64,000 bases of DNA from Hirundichthys speculiger (Eukaryota > Chordata > Actinopteri > Beloniformes > Exocoetidae), in the NCBI GenBank assembly GCA_018398805.1, contig JAGFBZ010000860.1, positions 787,501-851,500 of the forward strand. Reading direction: 5' to 3'. Under the pieces are notes generated by a model. It made no database searches. It had not been told where the DNA came from and was given only the letters and a program-made list of their open reading frames with translations. Positions within the stretch are counted from its first letter, which is position 1, and each line of letters opens with the position of its first letter. This document shows, one piece after another, positions 1-11,332 of the stretch. A program made the translations under genes and the position numbers.

Positions 1-1804
1 AAGAGCGGCAGCTGAAAGCACGGGCATGACCGGGCCGAGCACGGGTCAGCTGGTGGTCCCAATACACGCCATTTCATTTTCCGCGGCGGGTCCAAAGATG
101 GTGGCTGGCGATAGCGGAGTGGAGAGCTGCTGATTGAGATAAAAGACTCTTGTCTTGCCTTCGAAAGCTGCGAGATTATGATTGGGTAGCAGATCAAAGA
201 ATGTGACGGAGCAAAATGGATGGTTTGGAGGATAGATGGCTGTATCAGCTAGCATGACTGGGTAGCTGCGTGGGCACTCAGGGGATGGATATATCTGGGT
301 GGCCGCACTTTACATAGCAGTAGCTTTTCACTAGCTGGATATCAGGAAAAGATTAAAAAAAAAAAAAAACACAGGAGATGTGCAACCATCCGGATGTTTT
401 ACTGTCAGTGAGCTGCTTTCATGACCAAACTTTACAGCCCTCCACACGGCCAAAGGCCACAGAAACATTCACAGAGTTTCGTCGTCTGGCACCTCAGGGA
501 CAAGGCCTCTCCCTGAGTCACGTCTCATAATGTGATTTCTGCCCTTGAAAATGTAATCACACCATTAAAATAAGCCTTGCAATCCTCTACGGTAATTCCC
601 TTCAGTGTGCCTGCTGCGAGATAAAAAAAAAAAAAAAGGATGAGTGGATGACTCATCTTTTTTACCGTGTTAATTGTTCTCTCTCCTACAATAGTATCAT
701 GATAATTCGATGTAAACTGGAACACATCGTCACATTCATGGTTTAAAAATATCTTAGCAATATGGACTTTCATGGTTAGCAAGACAATACAATATCCTTG
801 AATCCTTAAGCCTATTTATTAACTCAGGAAAGATTAAATACTTGGATTTAAGCCAGAATAAGAGCATCGGACATGTTTACATGCACAGCAATGTTCTGAA
901 AAGAGCACAATTAAAACCTTACTGTGAGTGACACACTGCCACATAAACAGCATTTACTGATTAGCCTAATTTGCATTCGGGGTAACATTCAGAGTACATA
1001 GTAACTGAATTAGAATTTGTGGACTCCACTGATCTAATCACATTATGTACAAGTATGCACCTTAATCACACTATTATGAGAGCTTTAACAGAATTTTGCG
1101 ACTTACAGTCTTCAGCTCCTGGGGAGTCGGTGCAGAGCAGGAGCACCGACACGCTTCAACCCCACCAGTGGTCCCCCTTTCCCCATGCTTTAAATACAAT
1201 AAAGACTTTGGCTGGTACAAATGTTGCTGTAGGTTGATGCAATTTTTGGTGGACTTATCAATACACGGATGTCAATTGCCGTGGATCCGCGGCTTTCCGT
1301 GTTTTTTTCCATCATTTTTGAGATACGTGTAAATCTGGTTTAATATTTTTTTACCCTCCACAAACCTCCGACTCGGCCGAGCGAGAGATGATCCGATGAT
1401 CGGACCCAGCAGAGACTGTGGTCGGTGGTGGGCTTGACGTGAATTCTCGACTGGTTGATTGAGACCAGGGCATGCGCACTGAGCCTTTGGTCCGGCTGAC
1501 GTCACTATCTATCTTGTTGACATAGCGTCGGGGAATCCAACGAAATCCAGGTCATCAGCTGCCATCACAGCTGAATCAATGGTCAAAGTAAGCCCGAAGC
1601 ACATATTTTCTGATATTACTTCTCCCTTTCTTGTTTGGATGGATAAAAAACATTAGAATTTCGATGTGAAATGAGGTGAAAAAAATCACACTGCGACCGG
1701 CGATTCACCATGCCCCGTGGTTGTCAAATGCTGAAATAATGAGTAATTATGTCGCAATGTGATGAAAGAACTACCAGCAGTAAAAACGAATCTATGACTT
1801 ATAT
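1..1804. other. No gene seen; single-copy-looking DNA
   Basis: No open frame here resembles a known protein, and no terminal repeats were found. It contains two short A-runs (about 355-369 and 624-638). The reverse-strand frame at 46-255 (69 codons) has no recognisable motif and I treat it as chance. Confidence 0.5.
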
Positions 1805-2062
1805 CAGTGGTTCTCAAACTTTTAATACTGCGTACCTCCTGAGAAACTGTTCAGCTTTCTGAACTTTAAAAGATATACCTTCTCAATTAGCTTTAAATTC
1901 ACAGGAGAGATGTTTATTCCTTATTGTAGTTATTCAGCTTTCTGAACTTTAAAATATATACCTTCTCAATTAGCTTTAAATTCACAGGAGAGATGTTTAT
2001 TCCTTATTGTAGTTATTTATTGTTACCTGAATTGCGTTTCAAACTTATTTATAATGCATTGT
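1805..2062 (+). mobile_element. hAT-type terminal fragment with internal 83-bp duplication
   Basis: It begins with CAGTGGTTCTCAAACTTTT, a hAT-style terminal inverted repeat. The same end occurs in reverse at 16783-16794 and continues similarly inside (constant CTGAGAAACTGTTCAG, then an ATTTATAATGCATTGT motif). Positions 1850-1932 are repeated as 1933-2015 with one clear difference, so an 83-bp tandem duplication arose within the element. The right end is cut by the repeat beginning at 2063. No coding capacity is visible. Confidence 0.6.
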
Positions 2063-2224
2063 GGCCCCGATCGTACGCCTCCCGCTACCCGCAAATTGCA
2101 GGTTTAGGAACCTCCGCTAACCACTAATGCAATCTTCCACTTCCCTAAAGCCGCTACCTGTTATTACTTACTTACTCAGCTGCTTACTCACATTGTAGGT
2201 GTTGACAGTGGGCGTGTCTTTTGC

Positions 2225-2302
2225 GCTTTCCGCAAACTCGGTATCTTGCGATGGCGGGCTACGCTAAACCCGCGATCGCAAGATACCGAGTTTGCGGAAA
2301 GC
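2225..2302. repeat. Perfect 28-bp inverted repeat (hairpin)
   Basis: Arms 2225-2252 and 2275-2302 are exact reverse complements, starting GCTTTCCGCAAACTCGG. The 22-base loop has a further GCGGG/CCCGC stem. A single strand would form a stem of more than 30 pairs. Confidence 0.9.
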
Positions 2303-2394
2303 ACAACCCGCATGTCGACGCCGAAAAGAGCGCGTCCAAATGGCATAAATGTGCGTCCACCTGTCACATGGACGTGCACAAACGGCTCTACCTC

Positions 2395-2613
2395 ACGATT
2401 ACGCATCACTGTTGTACTTGCATACGTTTTTCTTCTCTTGAGGTCAGAGGATGTCTGGTCAGCAGTTGTGGTGGATGTGGGAATAGTCACGGCCAGACAC
2501 GTCAGTCTGTACAGCTGTGGTATGATCTCATCCAGATGTCTGCTGTGGACGAAACCAAGGAGATCTTTGGGACATTTCCCCTCAAAATCCGTCATGGCCT
2601 CCATCACAGTCAC
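2395..2613 (-). pseudogene. hAT transposase C-terminal (hATC dimerisation) relic
   Basis: Read on the reverse strand, the frame gives IIPQLYRLTCLAVTIP followed by a degenerate form of the hATC consensus. The usual serine-rich ASxERSFSxLKRIKTYxRxT stretch appears as TTTADQTSSDLKRRKTYAST. hATC is the C-terminal dimerisation region of hAT transposases and related domesticated genes. Upstream transposase domains are absent, and the frame runs on into non-transposase sequence. I infer a fragment of a dead transposase; there is no sign of a host gene context. Confidence 0.6.
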
Positions 2614-2620
2614 TTCTGTT

Positions 2621-4281
2621 TTTAAACAGGTTAGAACATCAAATAGAGCTCCATGGCTCTATTTGATAAATATATGTGTGTGTATTTATTGTTGTTTTGG
2701 CTATTAAATATGAAGTTGAATCTGATTATGTGGCATTCAAAGTAACAATATGGAAAACTTGATGTTCTCTACTTGATGCTTCCCAAAAACACAATGCTGT
2801 GCTCAGAATGCCTCCTAAAGCACCCTGAGAGTGCTCAAAATTCAAAATTTTCTTGGAGGACTTACAGCCCCCCCCTGCCCCCCCCCGCCCCCCGCCCCCA
2901 CATCGCGAATCATTTCAGAGTTTTTCCCAATTTCCTGTTGACATCCCTGTCAATAGAACTGTACTCTGTAAAATGTAAATGCCATTACGAATGAAACATA
3001 TAAAAGTCAGTTAAACATCATAAAGGAACATTGTCTTATGTAAAACATGCATGTAGGCGTATCAGTTTTATTGTAATGCACAGTACATGAATTAACATTT
3101 ATCTCACCTGAATCTCTGAAAGAATCACAAGATGCACTTCAATGCAAATATGAAATTTACATATTAAATATGTCTACCCTCTATTTTGTTCTCTACTCAT
3201 GTTAACGCCTCCCCCAGTGCAATTACCCAATTTAAAGTCGAGCATCCTGCTCCCATCAAAGCTGTCAAATAAAAAGATAAAGTCCATTCTTAGAATGTCA
3301 GTCAAATCCTGCATCACATATGGAAGGGAATAATATAAAAATTAAAATCACTATTAACTAGACTACTGACTGTAATATGCAATTGTGTTGCATGTTAGAT
3401 ATGCAAATATTATCACTGTAGCATTGACAGAAGCAGACTGATAAAAAATGTTCATGAAAGGACTGAAATGGAAGAACTTACAGTGGAAGGGGCGTGTCAA
3501 GGATCAGAAATCATATTTTCTATAAATAATAATTACAATGAATGAAATATTGAGGTCTTCAAGTATAATTTACATGCTTTTATCGACTGGATTGCATATC
3601 ACAGGCCCTCTAATGGTGGCAATGAAAAAGGATATATTAAGATTTCCATTCTGATAAAGACTTTTTTTTGGGAAGATAATCTGATAATTTTTGTGGATTT
3701 TTCAGGCGTATCTGCACACTAGATGGAGAGATGAGAGTGTTGAGAGTTCAGCCTCTGGTCAAATTAGTCCTCACTTGGCTGAACTCAGAGATGAGACGAG
3801 TGAAGCTTTGAGTGCAAATAATAGAGTGTGTACGCATGACACAAATGACTTATTCTAAACACAATTACAACACAAAGCTTTTCTCATATCAACTCATCAG
3901 TAATTTATGGTAGTTTTATTGATTATCATGGATCACATGACCATGATTATGTTTTCTGGAATGTGTAATTGAAAACCTGATGGGAAAAAACTTGCAGAAA
4001 TAGAGTTTGAGAGGGTTCAGTAAAAACATGTAGCATTATGGGAAATGAAGGACACGTCTTTATGGCCTCGATTTGTACGTGTACTTGAGATTAAAAGTTA
4101 TCTAAAACTCGGACTGTTTTGATTTTGAAAGTTAATTTTAAAATTGATCTATTGTAAGGGACAGAACTTCATGGATAAACAATACTGTACAGCTGGACTG
4201 CTTCTTTAATTTATTTTCAGATAAAGGAGACAAATTAAAAAAGAAAACTGAGCTCAAATGCATACATGTGGCAATGTGAGG
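2621..4281. other. No gene seen; AT-rich spacer
   Basis: Nothing coding was recognised. It holds a 12-bp-arm palindrome (2637-2666, ATCAAATAGAGC and its complement around a 6-base loop) and a C-rich tract at about 2868-2900. Confidence 0.5.
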
Positions 4282-4618
4282 TAGGGCTGGGCGATATGGC
4301 TTCAAATCTATATTGCCGTATAATCTAAAGCATGTGCGGTAACGATATATATTGCGATATTTAATATTCTGGAATATATATACACATATATTATATATAC
4401 ACACAAGTTCACTCGTATGATCCTCAGGGAGATATTCTGTCTGTAGGCATCTGCTCCACAACTTCCACTCTTCATTGATGAAGGGGATTGTGAGACTAAT
4501 GTAAGGCTCCATTGTGCAACTCGAACACAAGTCCGTAGTAGTTTCTTAGTGTTTTATGCTCGCAAAATCTTTCTCTACTTGCTGACAGACTTTGTTGTAC
4601 ATTTCTGTTTGGCTAAAG
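4282..4618 (-). mobile_element. Internally deleted hAT element, 3' end plus coding relic
   Basis: The outer end at 4282 reads TAGGGCTGGGCGATATGG, the common fish hAT terminus. Reading in from 4618 on the reverse strand is a transposase fragment. It stops at the HTSE motif near 4408 and is followed almost at once by AT-rich terminal sequence, so the second half of the transposase has been deleted. The other end is cut at 4619 by another repeat. Confidence 0.65.
4408..4605 (-). pseudogene. hAT (ZBED-type) transposase core fragment
   Basis: The reverse-strand frame reads YNKVCQQVEKDFASIKH, a stop, then ETTTDLCSSCTMEPYISLT, INEEWKLWSRCLQTEYLPEDHT. In hAT transposases this segment carries the first catalytic Asp (TTDxWSS) of the RNase H-like fold and the WxLxSxxLxT...HT motif. 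Here the Asp is kept, the following Trp is Cys, and one stop interrupts the frame. It is a dead fragment. Confidence 0.75.
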
Positions 4619-5019
4619 CAGCCATTCCCAAACTTCAAAATACCATGGCCCAATTTGAAATGTGAAAAATCTCTGCAGCCCATGCATACCTTTAAAAACA
4701 ACTGTGATCAACATACTGCACAAGACAGGTGGATAGCCCAAAGCTGTAACAACAGCTGAAAAAGAGACACACCCCAAACAGGAAGGGTGGAGTCAAAGAT
4801 GCTGACTCCACCCCCTAAAATAGAGGTGAATAGAGGTGTAAAGACAAGGGTGGAGAGGTGGCTGTTGTGTCATATCCATGTGATTTCTGACCAAAACGAG
4901 TCAAAGAAAGCTCAATAATACCTCAGTAAACTGTGTCAATGTTTGAAACTAACTATGCGTTCTTTAACATTAAAATATTTTAACTTAAAGGTGCAGAATC
5001 AACCTTGAGGGAACCACTG
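4619..5019 (+). mobile_element. hAT MITE, CAGCCATTCCCAAACTTC end
   Basis: It starts with the same CAGCCATTCCCAAACTTC end as the intact MITE at 29923-30283 and stays similar for about 80 bases (ACCATGGCCCAATTTGAAATG). A possible degenerate right end, GAGGGAACCACTG, lies at 5007-5019. The 8-bp flanks do not match, so the right boundary is uncertain. Confidence 0.5.
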
Positions 5020-6048
5020 CAGCAGCAGAATCTCTAACCAAATCAACCAAAGCCTAAATCAAGAGTCTTTACTTGGAGCCCTTCAGCAGCTTGGCAGCTT
5101 CTCCAAAGCAGGAAACCAGATCAGGGTGAGGTCTAATCATATCCTTTGCTTTAAAGAAGACTATTAACCAGTGATTGTAGTTTATGAACAGGAGCAAAAT
5201 CTAGAAGCTCAACAGCTCCAAACTGCAAGACAGGCATCCAAGCCTGACCTGGTTGCCTCAACAAAGCAGAACAAAGTCTGGATCAGCACAAACAAGACTT
5301 TCTCTGGCAAGAACACCACCATCGTTACACTGCAACATTAAAAAAAATATATAAACTATAAACATATTAGCCTGACAGGATAAAGGGACGGTGTGAATTC
5401 AAGATATTTTTAATATTAAACGTCATTTAATGTGTTAATATACATCCAGTTTAGCATTTCCACAACATACTGGCACAGAGCCTGGCATTTTAACTCGTTG
5501 CTCATAACCGTGCTGTCTGAATACTGATTCATCCGACCATCATTCACATTTCCACCGTGTGTCCAACCTAAATGCCTCCGATCCCAGAGACTTTGACACG
5601 GCCTCTGCACAAGGTTAACACAAGGCTCCTATTTTGCACAGGAAAGTTCCCAGTCGTATTGGGTAATGTAGTTTTGAAGCGTCGTGCCTGACCAAGGTTT
5701 CACAATGTCATCCTTTTTTCATGTGGTTAATACCAGATACTGATGAATGATGGCTCTTAATGCAGAGCCAGATGTCTGGCTAAGGCTTGTGCTATTGCAT
5801 TTTACAAACTGAAATTCTTTTGGAGTCTTTAAAACAGCCTTTCTTAGGAACTGCTTTTACAGCAGTTCATCGCTATAATCACCTGTTGACATCACCTGTC
5901 TGAACTAACATTATTGTATTTGCCTTTCAGCTCCTCTCGATCACAAAACTGACCAAATATCAACTCTTTTGGGTTGTGCTGCAGGGTTTGAAATTCGAAA
6001 GCAGGTGCATATGAACAAATAAAATGCAGATGCCTTGAAAAAATGAGA
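5020..6048. other. No gene seen
   Basis: Single-copy-looking DNA. The 64-codon reverse frame at 5416-5610 is unrecognised. I see no repeat ends here. Confidence 0.45.
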
Positions 6049-7276
6049 CATATATTATATCAACAAAAGTATTTGTTCACCCATTCAAATGATCAGAATC
6101 AGGTGTTCCAGTCACTTCCATGTCCACAGGTGTATAAATTAATCACCTAGATATGCAGACTGTTTCTAGAAACATCTGTGAAAGAATGGGTCTCTCTCAG
6201 CAGCTCAGTGAATTCCAGGTGGAACTGTGATAGGATGACACCTGTGAAACAAATCCAGTGGTGAAGTTTCCTCTCTCCTAAATATTCCACAGTCAACTGT
6301 CAGCTGTATTATCAGGAAATGGAAGTGTTTGGGAACGACAGCAACTCAGCCATGAAGTGGTAGGACAGGTAAACTGAGGGGGCGGGGTCAGAGGATGATG
6401 AAGAACATAGAGTGAAGAGGTCACCAACTTTCTGCAGAGTCAATCACTACAGACCTCCAAACTTCATGTGTCCTTCAGATCAGCTCAACAACAGAGCAGA
6501 GAGCTTCATGAATGGGTTTCCATGGTGACGCAGCTGCATCCAAGCCAGACATCACCAAGAACAATGGAAAGCGTCAGATGCAGTGGAGTAAAGCAGCCAC
6601 CACTGGACTCTAGAGCAGTGGAGGAACGTTCTCTGGAGGGAAGAATCACACTTCTCATCTGGTGATCTGATGGAAGAGTCTGGGTTTGGTGGTTTCCAGG
6701 AGAACGGTACTGGTCTGACTGCATTGATCCAAGTGTGAAGTTTGGTGGAGGGGGGATTATGGTGTGGGGTTGTTTTTCAGGAGCTGGGCTTGGCCCCTTA
6801 GTTCCAGTGAAAGGAACTCTGAATGCTTCAGCAGACCAAGACATTCTGGACAATTCCATGCTCCCAACTTTGTGGGACCAGTTTGGAGCTGCTCCCTTCC
6901 TCTTCAACATGACTGGTCACCAGTGCACAAAGCAAGATCCATGAAGACATGGATGGAAGAGTCTGGTGGATGAACTTGACTGGCCTGCACAGAGTCCTGA
7001 CCTCAACCTGATAGAAGACCTTTGGGATGAATTAGAGCAGAACCAGAACCAGACCTTCTGGTCCAACATCAGTGTTTGACCTCACAAATGTTCTTCTGGA
7101 AGAATAAACAAAAATCCACATAAACACACTCCTAAACCTGGTGGACAGCCTTCACAGAAGAGTTGAAGCTGTTCCAGCTGCAAAGATGGAGCCGCATCAT
7201 ATTGATCAGGAATGGGAGGAGCTAAAGCTTATATGTGAGTCAAGCCAGGTGAGCAAATACTTTTGGCAATATAGTG
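6049..7276 (+). mobile_element. Tc1-like transposon, near full length, dead
   Basis: The right terminus reads GGTGAGCAAATACTTTTGGC...ATAGTG followed by TA (7277-7278). The left terminus is its diverged inverted copy (CAACAAAAGTATTTGTTCAC at 6061). About 1.23 kb is the normal size for a fish Tc1. The interior follows the Tc1 order: leader, helix-turn-helix region, then DDE catalytic domain on the + strand, all degraded. Confidence 0.9.
6430..7080 (+). pseudogene. Tc1 transposase relic (DDE domain)
   Basis: Several forward frames together show the Tc1 catalytic domain. WRNVLWREESHF is the WSDESxF motif with the first catalytic Asp replaced by Glu. Then come [17 protein letters not shown], a HDWSPVHKA form of HDNAPVHxA that keeps the second Asp, and SPDLNLIEDLWDELEQ with the third acidic residue. 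At least two frameshifts (about 6665-6735 and 6905-6930) and stops separate these pieces. In life the enzyme cuts and pastes the element at TA sites; this copy cannot make it. Confidence 0.85.
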
Positions 7277-8930
7277 TATCTTGGGTTCATACTGCCTCAA
7301 AAGAAATAATTCAAGCCAAATGTTATTTTTTGATTTGTATTTTTGGAATCATTCCAACTTTTTCTGATGATATTTTAACTGATGAATGTGAATTCTGTTG
7401 TATCACATTTTTAATTTTCTTTAACATTTTATACATAACACGTTTTGCTGTCACACTGGCTTGTTTAATAACATTATGATATAAGCTCAACGTTTCAATC
7501 CTGTGCTTAAGTGAAGGAAGAGGAAATAAACATCTGTGTCTGATACAACTGACTGTCAGTTCGCCTTAAGCATTCTGCAGTCGTCGCTTTATGATGGTGG
7601 GCGGTTTCCCTGCGGAGGGGGAGCGACGGTGCGCAGTCTGCATAGCTGCCAGCGCTGGCCTTGTTAGCTTTACCTGATGCCTCAGCTCCTTTATTGTATC
7701 CTCCCTCCCTTCGCATCAGCTCGCGTCTCCTGTGATCACACACGGGACACATAAGCATCCTTGGATTCTTATTTACATGTGCGCGATCATCAATGCAAAT
7801 CAAATATTCATAAATGCACCAAGATGCAGATGAACAGTGCTTACAGAGGGTCTCATATGCTGCAGATGTAAACGTGTGCTCTGGGTAGTGTACAGGAATA
7901 TGAACGCAACGTGCTCAACAAGGCTGCTGGATATTCTAATGCTTACATGATGATGTTGATTTTGACTGTTGGGTTCCAGTGTTCTGTACACAGGTTTTAA
8001 GAGCTGGATGTTGGATCTGCTTGAGTCAGGCTGCCCTGTTGATGCCCACCTGTTCTCCCCCAGACAGCACACCTTTATATCAAAGTGATAACGACACTTA
8101 TTTAGGTCGAGTCCCTCTAAAGGCATTTGCATTGTGTTGAGTCAAGAGCCAGGCGAGGATGATGGATAATCTACGCGTGCGAGCAGGCCAAGACTCATCA
8201 CTAACGGGTACCGCTCAGCCCGGTGGGTGGGCAGACTGCCGGCGCAGTGGAGGAGAGGAAGCAGGAGAAGCAGATGTGAACGGGAAGCCTTGGATATGAT
8301 AACAGTGGTAGATGTGAATGTGGGATATTAATGATTTAGCATCCGACAGCAGCAGAGCACCTCAGCCCTTTCAAACAGCCCTAAATGAGCCCCTCTAATT
8401 GGACTGATTCAGCTAAGCAGTGTAGCCTCTGCCAGCCTGAAGCCCTGGAGGAATGAGAAGAAAGTTGAGAAATTAAGAGAAGGAGGAGATGGGGTGGATC
8501 GTACAGGGAGGAGGGAGGAGGAAGTGGTACTGTCTGGCTACTGATGAACTCTCGCCACAAGAGCCATTACGAACCCTGTTAAACTGTTCTTCTTATCTTA
8601 AACAGTGAACGGATCACTAAATTCCTTTGTTTAAATTGGATTCTTGAGGAAGAAATCGTTACAGAACATTGATGCTTTACCCTTTAAGTTCTAAGGTGAC
8701 ATGGAACCCGTCTGGACAAGTGCTTTTTCTCTGTCTTTGAAAACCCGCCGAGAAGCGCTGATGCTTCAGGATAAAGGAACTGTGTTTCCAGGTCAGCTCT
8801 GCAGATTGCTCAGTAGCTGCTGTTCCTGTTTAGCAAAGGTACCAGATACAGTGTCAAATGGTCAAAATATTCATCCTTCTTTTAAGAAATGCTGCATATT
8901 CTTTCACAATCATTTTTTTATATTAGTGAG
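7277..8930. other. No gene seen
   Basis: Single-copy-looking DNA. The open frames at 7141-7479, 7507-7803 and 7800-8132 have no recognisable domain. About 8330-8450 (CCCCTCTAATTGGACTGATTC and surroundings) is repeat-free and could be non-coding regulatory sequence, but I have no alignment. Confidence 0.4.
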
Positions 8931-9424
8931 TAGGGGTGTGTCGGCTCTTGTTGCTTCCCGAGACTCGTTCTTGATGTGATGGGTTTCACTTCAGCCTCGC
9001 ACGCTTCATTTGAATTTTTTTTTCGAATATGTTTTTTCTATGAATATTTTTGAAACTTTCGTGATGTGCTGAGACCGCAAAGTATGGGGGATTACTGTAT
9101 CGATTTTTCAGCACCTAATTTTTTAGGAAAATTTATGTATTCATGTGTTAGACGCATTGTGAATACTTAAATGTGCAAAAACACTAATTATAAAAAATAA
9201 ATAGGTTGTTTTGAAGCAAATAGTTTTGACTCAATTTGTCCTCTGAATGATCAATATCATCTGATGAACAAATACAGCAACTTGATTTTATATCTCTACT
9301 TTTAATTTTGATATCAACTAGGTAGAATACCGCAATATATCGTGATATCGTGATAATATTGTATTGTGACCCAAGTATCATGATACATATCGTATTGCAA
9401 GGTCCTTGCCAATACTCACCCCTA
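8931..9424. mobile_element. hAT MITE with perfect 8-bp TSD
   Basis: Termini are TAGGGGTGTG and CTCACCCCTA. The flanks 8923-8930 and 9425-9432 are both TTAGTGAG, an exact 8-bp target-site duplication as expected for hAT. The 494-bp interior has ATATCG-rich foldback sequence and no transposase. A second copy of the inner right half lies at about 14590-14925 in the opposite orientation and is nearly identical over some 90 bases. Confidence 0.9.
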
Positions 9425-9569
9425 TTAGTGAGTATTGTTGATGCATTTTTATAACCTTGTTTAGTTTCTACAAAATGCCTTCCAGCATTTTTCTCATTCG
9501 CCCATTGATACACAGACTTATTGTTGCAGATACAACTTCTAAAATCTCCCTAAAGGACACTTTGACATC

Positions 9570-10045
9570 TTGTCCACCAGATGTACAAATAAATTCCTAT
9601 AAAACTCACAATAACAGTTGCCATCTCATTTAGAGCACCTTTCAATCCTGTTTAGGCCCTACAAAGTGCCTTACCTTGTGTTTCCTGCCTCATGATTTCA
9701 CTCATTTCCATACTTATCAGGCTCCTCTGTTGTGGAACCAGCTCCCAGTTGGTGTCTGGGACACAGAAACCCTTTCAACATTTAAGATTAGGCTTTAAAA
9801 CTTTCCTTTGAGATAAAGCTTATAGTTAGGGCCCGAACTATCCCTTTAGTTACGCTGCTATGGACCATGACTGCTCGGGGACCTCCCATGATGCACCGGG
9901 GCTCTTTACTCACTCTTTACTCCTCTTGTATATGTCGTTATCATTGCAGTTAACACAGTTCTGGTCTGTGTCACACGGGCAGACATCCCTGGACTGATCT
10001 CTCTGTGTTTGTTGGTCTCTCTGTCACGTCATCTCAGACTCCCAG
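9570..10045 (+). mobile_element. LINE 3' fragment (CR1/L2-like group)
   Basis: At 9718-9796 the forward frame reads QAPLLWNQLPVGVWDTETLSTFKIRL then a stop. This matches the LWNxLPxxVRxxxxLSTFKxRLKT signature at the C-terminus of fish CR1/L2-like LINE ORF2. The sequence after it (CTTATAGTTAGGGC..., GCTGCTATGGACCATGACTG) is the accompanying 3' UTR type. Reverse transcriptase is missing, so the copy is heavily 5' truncated. Confidence 0.7.
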
Positions 10046-10056
10046 CTGAAAAGGGT

Positions 10057-10205
10057 GAAGGGTTAGGGTTTGGGTTAAACCTAACCCTAACCGTAACCCA
10101 GTTGTACTTCAGTTAGTGTTAGGGTTAGGGTTAGTGAGTTTGTACTTCAGTTGTACTCCAGTTATACTTCAGTTAGTGTTAGGGTTAGGGTTAACCCTAA
10201 CTGAA
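10057..10205. repeat. Interstitial telomere-like (GGGTTA)n patch
   Basis: Short runs of GGGTTA/TAACCC change direction twice: GGGTTAAACCTAACCC near 10072-10090 and GGGTTAACCC near 10187-10198. Between them is a duplicated block built from TTGTACTTCAGTTAGTG followed by TTAGGGTTAGGGTTA (about 10102-10136 and 10150-10193). It lies just after the LINE 3' fragment. Confidence 0.8.
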
Positions 10206-10210
10206 GTACA

Positions 10211-11224
10211 ATGAATAAGACTGAACTGGTAATATAGTTTAACCAAATTGGATTGTCTTTGATTGGACTGGACCTGATGATCTTTGTTGAAAACTTGTGC
10301 TTTTCGAATAACGGTGAATCAATTCAAACTCAACTCACAAACACAAGCAGGCACAAAGCGGTTCATATTCTAAATACAGTATATATAAACTAATACTTTT
10401 GCTCTACAATCATGCTCCAGTGAGCTCATGTGGGTTTCAGAGTCTGAAGGGCAGCCGTTTGATTGCCAGGCTTCCAGTTAATCAGTCGACCTGCTCATCC
10501 ACAGCTGCCTGATTTGTAACAGTGAAGTACTTCTTATTTTCAGATATTTTCTATATAATTTGTTCAGAGCGTTATCCGGAAGCAGTCCGGGTACTTCACA
10601 GCATCTAGAGTCTTTATTTTTCAAGCTTTTATGTGTTTAGCTTGTCTCACCTGCCAGCAGGAGTTTCGAAATGTGTTTTAAGAATTCATTTCTTTGTCCT
10701 GAAGTTGACATCAAACGGAGCGTGAACACAAATAAATATCTAGTTAAGACATTAGGATTACAGTGATTACTGTCGTCTGATCGGATGACCGAGGAGAAGC
10801 ACGGCTGTGAACTTCAAAGTCAAAATGAAAATATTTCAGTCAGTCAAGCCACGCTGTTACTTCTTCAAATACTTTTTTAATAGCAATTTTACTTTGGTTT
10901 TGGTGTCCAGGCTCTGATCAATCAAACTCCCCTCGATACAATCAGAGACTTGTTTATCATTTATTTATTTATTGCCCCCCGATTTTCAAGAGACATCTTT
11001 TGTAATAAAAACCACTATGAACACCAACTCCTCTCGTCTTCGTAAAGGCTTTTTTTTTCGCCTATGATCCAAACATGAGTCGTTCATTAATTAATGACTT
11101 AGTGATGAACAGACAAGTGGATTCTGTAAAAGTCTGAGGGCGACGCTGGGGAAGATAATCTGTGTGTGTTCAGAAGTATTTTATACAAAATACATGTAAA
11201 ACTGCATGGAGTTTTAACGGTAAG
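10211..11224. other. No gene seen
   Basis: AT-rich single-copy-looking DNA with no recognisable coding or repeat ends. Confidence 0.45.
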
Positions 11225-11332
11225 TAGGGCTGCACAATAGGAACAAAAAGTCACATCTTAATATTTTTAAGCTGAATATTGATATACAATATATATATAT
11301 CTCTATATATTTTTCCAGTGAAATAATAATAA

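Larger units (their letters stand above)
2063..2620 (-). mobile_element. Foldback-bearing DNA transposon family P, copy 1
   Basis: It begins GGCCCCGATCGTACGCCTCC and is rich in CCGCTAACC/CCGCTACC motifs. The same start recurs at 44594 and 59452, so this is a dispersed family. Copy 1 holds a perfect 28-bp inverted repeat (2225-2252 with 2275-2302) and, on the reverse strand, a hAT C-terminal domain relic (2395-2613). Copy 3 matches it through the GTGCACAAACGGCTCTACCTC stretch near 2373-2393. The right end is not defined. The superfamily is inferred as hAT from the coding relic, but the relic could be a separate insertion. Confidence 0.55.

Noticed and set aside
2221..2707. Overlapping forward ORFs of 134 and 153 codons
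   Set aside because: They are antisense to the hATC relic and cross the hairpin; shadows of the reverse-strand coding history.
9184..9513. Cys/Ser/Asp-rich ORF also open at 14594-14785
   Set aside because: Both are within copies of one hAT MITE; near-identical DNA explains the shared frame and no domain is visible.
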